Below are positions 1-7,193 of a stretch of 32,375 bases of DNA, piece after piece. Made by a program: the position numbers and the translations under genes. How positions within the stretch are numbered: position 1 is the stretch's first letter; every line of letters begins with the position of its first letter. The notes under the pieces were generated by a model. It worked only from the letters and a program-made list of their open reading frames with translations. It was not told where the DNA came from and made no database searches. This DNA is from a virus: IMG/VR virus record IMGVR_UViG_3300006790_000065, positions 1-32,375 of that record, one strand, 5' to 3'.

Positions 1-534
1 ACCTTTAGGGTTAAACGCATAACGTACAGATGTATCGCCCTCAAAATAAGGCATATTTAACCAACTACCTATATCACCACGGTCAACTAATACTTCACGC
101 TGTTTAGGAAATATTTCTACACCACCATAGCCTAATCCTGCTGCGAGCTCTCTTAACTTATCTTGCATATCACCAGCTTTTATCCAATCAGTGGTGAAAC
201 AAAAGACATGAGCTCCTCCACTTTTACTTCTACAAACTATGAGGGGTAGTTTAAAACTCTCTATTTTCTTAACTAAGGCAGGAATATCAAGAGAGTATGT
301 ATCAATATCTATAACTCCCCATTTAACTAAATTATCTTCATTGATAGGTATGATACCTATACCTGTTTTACCCTCAAGATGGGCTTCCCAGTTTTGTAAT
401 GTAGCTCCTACAGTTTTTATAGTTTTAGCTACACCTTGTTGTTTTTGACCGTTATTATGTTCGTTTATATCAAAGATGCCATGTGCACGTTTAGAGCCTT
501 CAAAAATTTCGCTAAACTGTTTGGCAAGTTCCAA
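1..534 (-). CDS. Archaeo-eukaryotic-type (TOTE-like) primase, C-terminal part cut off
   Basis: The 178 visible residues look like the catalytic domain of an archaeo-eukaryotic primase of the kind annotated in phages as TOTE-system primase domain. The hallmarks are the metal-binding pair in VIDID (Asp76 and Asp78), the SGGAH motif (Ser105 to His109) and EIFPKQ (residues 140-145). Such enzymes make primers for DNA replication and some also polymerise DNA. The reading frame runs off the left edge, so any C-terminal helicase or zinc domain is not visible. The frame has no ATG before the conserved core; a TTG at 534 sits 5 bases after a perfect AGGAGG, so TTG is the chosen start. It is the last visible gene of the minus-strand replication operon, downstream of the SSB-like gene. 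Family assignment is from motifs; the role in phage replication is inference. Confidence 0.8.
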   Translation of the reverse strand, partial: MELAKQFSEIFEGSKRAHGIFDINEHNNGQKQQGVAKTIKTVGATLQNWEAHLEGKTGIGIIPINEDNLVKWGVIDIDTYSLDIPALVKKIESFKLPLIVCRSKSGGAHVFCFTTDWIKAGDMQDKLRELAAGLGYGGVEIFPKQREVLVDRGDIGSWLNMPYFEGDTSVRYAFNPKG

Positions 535-554
535 TATGACCTCCTATAAAAGAA

Positions 555-571
555 GGGGGCATAAAGCCCCC
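555..571 (-). terminator. Short GC-rich hairpin between the SSB-like gene and the primase gene
   Basis: A six-base-pair stem GGGGGC/GCCCCC with a five-base loop lies 5 bases after the SSB-like stop codon. On the minus strand it is followed by TTCTTTT, then by the primase ribosome binding site. It resembles a weak Rho-independent terminator, but the broken T tract and close downstream gene also fit an RNA-processing or 3'-end stability hairpin that lowers primase expression relative to SSB. Confidence 0.5.
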
Positions 572-576
572 AAGAA

Positions 577-1356
577 TTAAAACGGTGTATCTTCTGATGA
601 AGAATCACCACCGCCACTAGTAGTAGAAAGATTTATGTCACCTACAGTGGTAGCAAAGTCTTTTGCAGCCTCATAGTAGAACATCTCATCTTCACTCAAT
701 GGTCCAAGGTTAGTTATATTCCAACCAAACCATGTACCACGGTCATTAGACTCTTGTACAGTCTTCATGCTATACTTATGGCTAAAGCTAGGTGGGGTAA
801 ATACCTTGTCACCTGACCTTAGTTTGATACTAGCCATCACTGAGTTCCAAGTTCTAGACTTCTTAAGCTGTGTACCAGCCATAGGAATCATAGCTTGGTC
901 ATAACTACCGTCGCTATTTACTACTAGAACAAAGTGATTAGCAGAGGTTTGAATATAGTTACCATTTTCCAACATATCTTGACCTATTTGATTCTTAGTA
1001 GTTTTACTAAGTATCGCTTGGTCTTCATGTTGAGCAACTAAACCACCGCCACTTTCACGTGGTTGCCACTCTAAAAATAAACGCTTATAACTAACAGGTA
1101 AAACTACCAGCTCGTTATCCTCGTTATATAGTTTACTGGTCACCGTATTTATGGCATCACCAGCAGAAGCACCGTCCACGTATTTACCATCTCGTTTATT
1201 TACTTCTGGGCTTAACGCTTGAAGTATTTTTATACGAGGTATGGTAAGATCCTCGGAGGTTATATTTTCTAAACCACTATTAGCATCTTCTGCAAAGGCA
1301 GACGCAACAGCTAATTCAGTATTTTTCTTTTCACTTATTTCAGTTTTCTCGTTCAT
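577..1356 (-). CDS. Probable phage single-stranded-DNA-binding protein
   Basis: The 259-residue protein has an acidic, disordered N terminus, then a compact region with IPRIKILQALSPEV near residues 40-53, and ends in a Gly/Ser/Asp/Glu-rich tail terminating EDTPF. That ending closely resembles the DIPF-type acidic tip with which bacterial SSB recruits partner proteins; T7 gp2.5 also carries an acidic tail ending in Phe. I do not see a clear OB-fold signature by eye, so the SSB role rests on the tail, the size and its place directly upstream of a primase. It overlaps the upstream gene by four bases (ATGA), so translation is probably coupled. An alternative is a recombination-associated protein of unknown fold. 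Confidence 0.55.
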   Translation of the reverse strand: MNEKTEISEKKNTELAVASAFAEDANSGLENITSEDLTIPRIKILQALSPEVNKRDGKYVDGASAGDAINTVTSKLYNEDNELVVLPVSYKRLFLEWQPRESGGGLVAQHEDQAILSKTTKNQIGQDMLENGNYIQTSANHFVLVVNSDGSYDQAMIPMAGTQLKKSRTWNSVMASIKLRSGDKVFTPPSFSHKYSMKTVQESNDRGTWFGWNITNLGPLSEDEMFYYEAAKDFATTVGDINLSTTSGGGDSSSEDTPF

Positions 1357-1886
1357 TTTTTAATTATCCTTGTTTTTTGACCTACATAAACATTAAAGGT
1401 TTCTAAGGGCAGGTCGGAACCCTTTTCTACCTGTTCCCGTACAAAAGCCTTGAGTGTCATAGGCTCTACCCACTGCTTTTGGGCAGTAGTATAGCCATTA
1501 TCCTCTAGGCTGTCCACGAGCTTTTTCGCAGAGTCGTCTTCGTCTCTACCAAAACTTACAGAAACTGTATTTTTAATAATATCGGCGAAACCATTAGTAC
1601 CTAACCATTGAAAAGCTTCATCACGTTTATCTTCACTAATACGTGCTGAGTAATAAGTGGTTGTACTAATTTTATTACCATTAGCTAAAGTAATCTCAGA
1701 TAGTCCTAGCTCACTTAACATACTAGGTATGTCAACTTCACTAAGTTCTCTGTACTTTGCTTTATGTTTGCCTAACTCTTCTTCTATTTCCTTAATTTTA
1801 TTATCAAGTTCTTGAAGTTCATTTGACTTATCTGATAACGCTTTTAGGGAAGCGTCGCCCATCGGTTTATCTTCTGGTTCAAACAT
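1353..1886 (-). CDS. Conserved phage replication-cluster protein with N-terminal coiled coil
   Basis: The 177-residue protein has a charged helical N terminus (about residues 15-50, heptad-like Leu/Ile) followed by a mixed domain containing SEITLANGNKIS, then AFQWLGTNGFADIIKNTVSVSFGR near residues 90-115 and LKAFVREQVEKG with DLPLETFNVYVG at the C terminus. I recognise this pattern as a widespread phage protein of unknown function, possibly the family called DUF7173, usually found in early or replication clusters. The coiled coil suggests it oligomerises or binds a partner. It overlaps the upstream gene by 8 bases and the downstream SSB-like gene by 4, so the three are one translationally coupled operon. 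No catalytic motif is visible. Confidence 0.75.
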   Translation of the reverse strand: MFEPEDKPMGDASLKALSDKSNELQELDNKIKEIEEELGKHKAKYRELSEVDIPSMLSELGLSEITLANGNKISTTTYYSARISEDKRDEAFQWLGTNGFADIIKNTVSVSFGRDEDDSAKKLVDSLEDNGYTTAQKQWVEPMTLKAFVREQVEKGSDLPLETFNVYVGQKTRIIKK

Positions 1887-2190
1887 GTGTGTTTACCTCT
1901 AAGTTATAATAAATGAATTCACGGTTATCCCATTTAAGTAAGTTAGCCTTACCTCCATTATTAAGTAAAGCATAATGTACACAAATACCTATCACGGCAG
2001 GATCACCAATTAAAAGCAGATAGTCGTCGTCACTAAAACTTTGTAGCTTCTTACGTATTTTGGCAATGGTAGGTACAGGACTAAACATTAGATCAGGTTT
2101 GTGATCTAATATAAGTTCAAAGTCACCATACTTTGCAGCCGAAACAATGTTTTTCTTGCTATCTGGTTTTTGTACTACGTATACTGTCAT
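1879..2190 (-). CDS. Hypothetical small protein, first gene of the minus-strand replication operon
   Basis: The 103-residue protein begins MTVYVVQ and carries a hydrophobic segment DYLLLIGDPAVIGICVHYAL near residues 56-75, followed by KANLLKWDN. It reads like a small alpha/beta protein, with a buried beta strand and a GDP turn, rather than a membrane protein. I do not recognise a named family. It is the leader gene of the operon that ends in SSB-like and primase genes, and follows a hairpin-containing leader at 2216-2237. The start ATG at 2190 lacks a strong Shine-Dalgarno sequence (only AACAAGAAACAAG precedes it). Confidence 0.7.
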   Translation of the reverse strand: MTVYVVQKPDSKKNIVSAAKYGDFELILDHKPDLMFSPVPTIAKIRKKLQSFSDDDYLLLIGDPAVIGICVHYALLNNGGKANLLKWDNREFIYYNLEVNTHV

Positions 2191-2533
2191 CTTGTTTCTT
2201 GTTTCTAAAAACTGTGGCTACCACCTAAGTAGTAGCCCCAGCCAATAGGAGAGTAATAAAATATGAATAATACTTTAACTACTAGCCTTATATTAAACCC
2301 TTATTAATAAAAAATAAACCTATATCTTTATTGGGCTTTAAAAATTAAAAAAACTTTTTTTAATAAAAGTTTTAAATTAGCTAATAGCGTCAATAGGAAA
2401 GCTCAAAACTATAGATATTAAAAGGCTAAATACGTATTGGCTAAACGTATTGGTAGGCTATTGGCATAAAACGTGCAATAAACTTTTATTTTTAGTTGAA
2501 GTAATTTATTATTACCTATAAGAGACGAGACTA
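2191..2533. promoter_or_regulatory. Divergent control region with TATTGG/CCAATA repeats (candidate origin)
   Basis: This very AT-rich gap separates the plus-strand helicase from the minus-strand replication operon, so it should hold promoters in both directions. It contains TATTGG or its complement at 2242-2247, 2329-2334, 2391-2395 (partial, CAATA), 2435-2440, 2448-2453 and 2459-2464. ACGTATTGG occurs twice with 13-base spacing (2432 and 2445), and GCCAATAG at 2241-2248 is inverted relative to CTATTGGC at 2458-2465. AAAACTTTT (2350-2358) and AAAAGTTTT (2365-2373) form an AT-rich inverted repeat. TATAAG at 2517-2522, with TTGAAG 15 bases before it, is a weak plus-strand promoter candidate. 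No convincing gene is present. Confidence 0.5.
2216..2237 (-). promoter_or_regulatory. Leader hairpin upstream of the replication operon (possible attenuator)
   Basis: On the minus strand GGCTACTAC and GTGGTAGCC form a nine-base-pair stem (one G-U pair) closed by the loop TTAG, followed four bases later by a TTTTT run. It lies 26 bases before the first gene of the operon. The G-U pair makes the stem complete only in minus-strand RNA; in plus-strand RNA it would be a C-A mismatch. Position and T run suit an attenuator or a protein-binding operator in the mRNA leader; no ligand is implied. Confidence 0.45.
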
Positions 2534-3979
2534 ATGACACAGTTTAATTTTAAGACTAAACCGTATGACCATCAATTAGAGGCATTAAATACTTCTCATG
2601 ATAAAGATGAGTATGCTCTTTTTATGGAGATGGGTTGTGGTAAATCAAAAGTAATTATTGATAACATAGCCTATCTGTATGGACAAGGTAAAATCTACAA
2701 CGCACTTATAGTGGCACCCAAAGGTGTTTACGATAATTGGGTCAGTAAAGAGATACCTACACACTTACCTGAATCTATTCAAGTAGATATTGTTAAATGG
2801 CAAAGTAACCATACTAAAACTTTTGAAAAACAACTAAATAAACTATATAAGATTGACCATAACTTAAAAATACTTGTTATGAATATAGAAGCATTTAGCA
2901 CTAAGAAAGGTGTTAAGTTTGCTAGTATGTTTATACAGCAAAATAAAACTATGTTTATAGTAGACGAAAGTACCACGATTAAAAATCCAGAGGCTAAAAG
3001 GACTGCCAGTTGTGTACGACTAGGTAAGTACGCTTATTACAGAAGAATACTTACTGGCTCACCTGTTACTAAAAGCCCATTAGATTTATATAGTCAGTGT
3101 ATGTTTTTAAATCCTGCCCTTTTAGGGTTTAGTAGTTTTTACAGTTTCCGTGCACGTTATGCTGACCTAGTAGAAAAACGTGGGCAAGGTAGAACCTATA
3201 AATTTGTGACTGGTTATAAAAATATGGATGAGTTGAATGAAACTCTTAATAAGTTTAGTCATAGAGTTTTGAAAAAAGACTGCCTTGATTTACCAGAGAA
3301 AGTATATATCAAGAGAAATATAGAAATGACTACAGAACAGTCAAAAGCATATAAAGAATTACAACGTTTTGCTGTAACTTTTTTAAAGAATCAAAAGAGT
3401 GTTACTATAAATCATGTGATAACTCAAATAATACGATTACATCAAATATCGTGTGGATTCACAGTTACAGATGACGGAGTTACTACCGAAATACCTTCAC
3501 AAAGGCTCTCAGAATTGTCCTCTATTTTAGATGAAACAGACGGAAAAGTAATCATTTGGGCTAATTACAGATATGACATCCAACGCATCGTAAATATGTT
3601 AAGAGAGGACTATGGGTATGATTCGGTGGGAGCTTACTACGGTGGAGTAGAACAAAATGAACGTGAAAGAGTAATTGATGAGTTTCAAAACCCAGATAGT
3701 GAACTACGCTTCTTTGTTGGTAACACACAAACTGGTGGCTATGGTATAACTTTAACTGCAGCAAACACTGTTATCTATTATAGTAATAACTATGACCTTG
3801 AAAAACGTTTACAATCAGAAGACCGTGCACACCGCATAGGTCAAACTAATAAAGTAACTTACATTGATATAGTATGTGAACGTACAGTTGACGAAAAGAT
3901 AGTCAAAGCTCTACGTAAAAAACAATCTATTGCTAACTTAGTATTAGGGGAAGAAACGTTTAAGGATTGGCTAAAGTAG
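2534..3979 (+). CDS. SNF2-family (superfamily 2) helicase/translocase
   Basis: The 481-residue protein has both RecA-like halves of an SNF2-type motor. Motif I is MGCGKS (33-38), motif II is DES at 144-146 within VDESTTIKNP, motif III is LTGSP (173-177), motif V is GGYGITLTAA (401-410) and motif VI is QSEDRAHRIGQ (427-437). It should hydrolyse ATP to move along or remodel DNA. No nuclease, bromodomain or primase fusion is visible, and the length is close to a minimal motor. It is the only plus-strand gene I can support here. Its position opposite an operon encoding a primase and an SSB-like protein suggests that it supplies helicase activity for phage DNA replication or recombination (inference). 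The 3' end overlaps the opposing late gene by nine bases. The start ATG follows a weak GAGACGAG sequence. Confidence 0.93.
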   Translation: MTQFNFKTKPYDHQLEALNTSHDKDEYALFMEMGCGKSKVIIDNIAYLYGQGKIYNALIVAPKGVYDNWVSKEIPTHLPESIQVDIVKWQSNHTKTFEKQLNKLYKIDHNLKILVMNIEAFSTKKGVKFASMFIQQNKTMFIVDESTTIKNPEAKRTASCVRLGKYAYYRRILTGSPVTKSPLDLYSQCMFLNPALLGFSSFYSFRARYADLVEKRGQGRTYKFVTGYKNMDELNETLNKFSHRVLKKDCLDLPEKVYIKRNIEMTTEQSKAYKELQRFAVTFLKNQKSVTINHVITQIIRLHQISCGFTVTDDGVTTEIPSQRLSELSSILDETDGKVIIWANYRYDIQRIVNMLREDYGYDSVGAYYGGVEQNERERVIDEFQNPDSELRFFVGNTQTGGYGITLTAANTVIYYSNNYDLEKRLQSEDRAHRIGQTNKVTYIDIVCERTVDEKIVKALRKKQSIANLVLGEETFKDWLK

Positions 3980-5062
3980 TCCCATAGAAAGTTTAGCTAT
4001 TTCCTCTTGTGGAACTAAACTAGTGATACCAGAAAAGTCAGGAAAAACTAACCCACCGTAAGCATCACCGAATCCTGAATTAAAATAATTATCCATTGGT
4101 CCACGTGCTATGAGTTGCGGACTAGGAACACCAAACATTTGATTAGTGGGAAACTGTATACCAGTAGGCAAATTATAAATTCCTTGGTTATTAAACAAAT
4201 TACGTGATCCTCTATCTTCAAAAGGTTGATAAGCTTCACCAACTATCCCTGAACCACCTTCACCGCCTCCCCTTCTTATTTCTGTTTGAGGCTCAGTTTG
4301 AGGTTGAGGTTGTACTAAGAAATTTCTAAAACTTTCACGTTGTAACTGTAAAAGTTTGTCCATATCTGTGGTGGCTTGTGGTGTGTATCCAGGATTTACT
4401 ATTTGATTTATTTGTGGAGTAGTGAAGTAACTTCCTAACCCAGTCAAACTTTCTTGTGGTACGTTTACTAGTGGAGTGTTTAAAGGTATCTCTTGACCAG
4501 TAACTACATCAGTGACTGGAGTTGGTGTTGGTGTTGCACTAGGAGCTATGGCTTGTTCTGCCTCTGATATCATTGATGGTGGTGGGGGTGGTGTGTACTG
4601 TTCAATGACCGTACCTGCTGGTCCGTCTCCGCCACCAACTACAACACCCTCTGGTAAATCTTCTTCATCCTCATAAACTTGACCTGTACTAGGATCAAGT
4701 ATACCTAAATCATAAGTGTTGTCACCTACGTCTTCCATAACTTCTTGACTAGCACCTGTATCTTCTAAGTTAGTTTCAACAGGCTCAACTTGTGGGGTTA
4801 TGGCTGGGGGTCTAAATCCAAAAACAGTGGGATCAAGCCCAGCTAACGCTTGGTTTATTTGTTCTAGATTTATCTGTGGCATAGGGATAGTACCTAAACC
4901 GCCACCTAAATTTATAGTAGTAGTATTGGTAGGAAACACTGCAGGAGGTGGTATAGGTGTTCTTTCAGAAGCAAGCCTATTAAGTAAATTACTGCTAGGC
5001 TTAGTAAACTCACGTTCATCCATACGTCCTAAGTCAGACATTAATCTATCATAAATACTCAT
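3971..5062 (-). CDS. Proline-rich probable virion protein, last late gene
   Basis: The 363-residue protein is dominated by proline, threonine, glutamine and glycine, with runs such as TPPPPPSM and APSATPTPTPVTD in the middle and a Gly/Arg-rich segment RRGGGEGGSG near residue 265. The C terminus is more ordered and hydrophobic. It has no catalytic motif I can name. It directly follows three large likely internal virion proteins, with one base between genes, and is the last gene of the long late block. It is therefore probably an ejected or internal virion protein or a flexible linker in the tail (inference). Its stop overlaps the helicase 3' end. Confidence 0.6.
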   Translation of the reverse strand: MSIYDRLMSDLGRMDEREFTKPSSNLLNRLASERTPIPPPAVFPTNTTTINLGGGLGTIPMPQINLEQINQALAGLDPTVFGFRPPAITPQVEPVETNLEDTGASQEVMEDVGDNTYDLGILDPSTGQVYEDEEDLPEGVVVGGGDGPAGTVIEQYTPPPPPSMISEAEQAIAPSATPTPTPVTDVVTGQEIPLNTPLVNVPQESLTGLGSYFTTPQINQIVNPGYTPQATTDMDKLLQLQRESFRNFLVQPQPQTEPQTEIRRGGGEGGSGIVGEAYQPFEDRGSRNLFNNQGIYNLPTGIQFPTNQMFGVPSPQLIARGPMDNYFNSGFGDAYGGLVFPDFSGITSLVPQEEIAKLSMGLL

Positions 5063-5063
5063 A

Positions 5064-7193
5064 CTAGTATTTTAACTCCATTAATGGGATTCCGCCTCTT
5101 CTAAGTTTTACTTCTTCTAAGCCTTCTGTTAGGTCGGGTGTATCTACTGGTATCGCTGTAGGTTGATCAACTTCTGCTCTGTCAACTACTTCTTCTTGTC
5201 CATATGCTCTACCTATAGCTCTAGCTAGTGTTTGATTAGCTTCATTTTTAAAGAACTCACCTCTTTTGATTCTTTCATAAAGTCTATCTGGGTTGAGTAT
5301 CATGTCCTCAAAACTACCTTTTCTAATATTTTCAGTAACTTGTCCACCAGCAGTGATAAACCTACCTGGACGTGTAAAGATACCAACATATGCTCTAACT
5401 AAACCTGTAACGATTTGTTGAAACTTGCTGGATGGTAAGCCTTCAGCACCTGCTAATACTGTAACATCATCTATAATTTTATTGTAACCATTTAAACCTT
5501 TTACAAAGTCTTCACCGTACCAAATCTTAAGTTTTTCACCATGGTCTGCTAAGTACTTTTTAACAGCTGTAGGATTCTTACCTGTTTTATCAATAAAGTC
5601 TCTATAGATAAGTTGTTTAAAGTCTGATATAGCTTCATCAGGGATATAATCAAACAACACTTGAGAGTTACTAACTTCACGTGGTTGCCAAAATTCTTTA
5701 AATAAATTTTCTGGCTTGTTTGTATCTTCTAAATTTTTTAGTTTGGTGAACAGTGCACCTTTAGCTTTATCGGTAGTTTTACCTGAAGTGTCTATAGCGT
5801 TTAATATTCTATTACCAAGATTAGCATTAACCGTTGATAAGTCATCAACACTAAAAATTATAGGGTCTATACCTGTTTCCTCAAACAAAACGTTGTACCC
5901 CTGCTCTTTGGCTTCTGCTTGTTTTGCTAATCTAACTTCAACGTCAGGTCTAGCTTTAGCGGAAAGTTCAGCTTCTTTTTGTAGTACTCCTCTAACTCCT
6001 GGAGTAGTTTCATCAGCCATTTGTAATATTTCAGGAGTGGTTATGTTTTCTAGTGCTTTCTTTTCAGCAGCACTGCCTGTTTCTTTTATCCCTTGAACTT
6101 TTTCGTAAGCTCTAATAAAAGAATCTTCATCAATACCTATTTTTATAGGGTTGGCTGTGACAAACTGACCTAGCGTTCTAAAAGCAGCATTACCGCCTAA
6201 ACCTAAAAGCCCCACTATACCTGCATCTTTTATAGCAGTTTCTAATATTTTATCGTTAGTGTAAGTTTCATCGAGTATGCCACGGTCTTTGAGCCCTCGT
6301 AAGTTTTGGTATCTCCACATAAAATGCCCCATACCTTCACCTAAAGCAGTAAACGTAACAGGTGCACTTAGAGCACCAGCTGTGGCTCCTGCTGCAGTTC
6401 CTAGTGCCTGAAAGAATGGGCTATCGGTAAGTTGTGCAGTATAGGCTAAACCTCCTGCTCCTCCTACTCCGCCACCTACAAGTGGTCCAGCTGTAAGACC
6501 AGCTTTTAAACCAAGTAAACCTGTAGCTAATTCTAAAGCTACTGGCTCCATAATAGCTTGCACGTCTGCTCTATCAACTCCTGGAGGGTTTATATATTGT
6601 TTATTACCGCTCTCAGGATCTTTATAAATAAGTCGGTTAGTACGTGGTTCTACTTTTAAATCAAAGTCTTGTATGGGTACTTCGGGGTAGTATTCTTTTA
6701 ATAATAACCTAACACCTCTGTCTCGTTGGTCAGCAGGTAAATATTCTGCATCTTTCATTACTTGTAAAGGTGCACCCATTTCAACATCAATACCTGCAGC
6801 TCTAGCTCTACGTACTTCAGGACTATTAGGGCTTACTAGTTCACGTAAATTTAAACCAAAAGGTTGTTGACCTTCGCCTAAAGGTTGTCTTCCAGGAATA
6901 CTAAACCTAGCTATGTCTCTTAGAGCATCAATAGGGTTTAGATTTATAAACCTGTCTTTAAATCCGTAAGGCTTTCCTAATACTGAATCTATAATACTAG
7001 GAGAGATATTTAATTTTTCTACTAAAAAATTTTTAAAGTCTGCTGGTACTAAATCACCAGATTTTTGTGTATAGATTTTATCCGCTACTGGTGTGCCCAT
7101 AGTTGTAATGGTTGTTGTATCTAAAGGCTGAGTTAATAAAAGCTCTTCCTCTGGTAACAACTGGTCAATATCTATAATGTCACTTTTAGCCAT
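5064..7193 (-). CDS. Large probable internal virion (DNA-ejection) protein
   Basis: The 709-residue protein has an N-terminal charged region, a conserved-looking stretch EYYPEVPIQDFDLKVEPRTN around residues 168-187, then Gly/Ala-rich hydrophobic segments between about 215 and 350 (for example LVGGGVGGAGGLAY, GTAAGATAGALSAP and GIVGLLGLGG). The C-terminal half is helical and charged. Gly/Ala-rich amphipathic or membrane-inserting segments in a large late protein next to other large proteins are typical of podovirus ejection proteins, which form the conduit for DNA across the cell envelope. That role is inferred from composition and place, not from a recognised domain. The start codon overlaps the stop of the upstream gene. 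Confidence 0.55.
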   Translation of the reverse strand: MAKSDIIDIDQLLPEEELLLTQPLDTTTITTMGTPVADKIYTQKSGDLVPADFKNFLVEKLNISPSIIDSVLGKPYGFKDRFINLNPIDALRDIARFSIPGRQPLGEGQQPFGLNLRELVSPNSPEVRRARAAGIDVEMGAPLQVMKDAEYLPADQRDRGVRLLLKEYYPEVPIQDFDLKVEPRTNRLIYKDPESGNKQYINPPGVDRADVQAIMEPVALELATGLLGLKAGLTAGPLVGGGVGGAGGLAYTAQLTDSPFFQALGTAAGATAGALSAPVTFTALGEGMGHFMWRYQNLRGLKDRGILDETYTNDKILETAIKDAGIVGLLGLGGNAAFRTLGQFVTANPIKIGIDEDSFIRAYEKVQGIKETGSAAEKKALENITTPEILQMADETTPGVRGVLQKEAELSAKARPDVEVRLAKQAEAKEQGYNVLFEETGIDPIIFSVDDLSTVNANLGNRILNAIDTSGKTTDKAKGALFTKLKNLEDTNKPENLFKEFWQPREVSNSQVLFDYIPDEAISDFKQLIYRDFIDKTGKNPTAVKKYLADHGEKLKIWYGEDFVKGLNGYNKIIDDVTVLAGAEGLPSSKFQQIVTGLVRAYVGIFTRPGRFITAGGQVTENIRKGSFEDMILNPDRLYERIKRGEFFKNEANQTLARAIGRAYGQEEVVDRAEVDQPTAIPVDTPDLTEGLEEVKLRRGGIPLMELKY

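Noticed and set aside
239-448. Plus-strand 69-residue frame at the left edge
   Set aside because: Antisense to the primase core; it has no good ribosome site or recognisable composition.
2350-2373. AT inverted repeat as a transcription terminator
   Set aside because: Its stem is almost only A-T pairs and no gene ends near it; it fits an origin or operator better.
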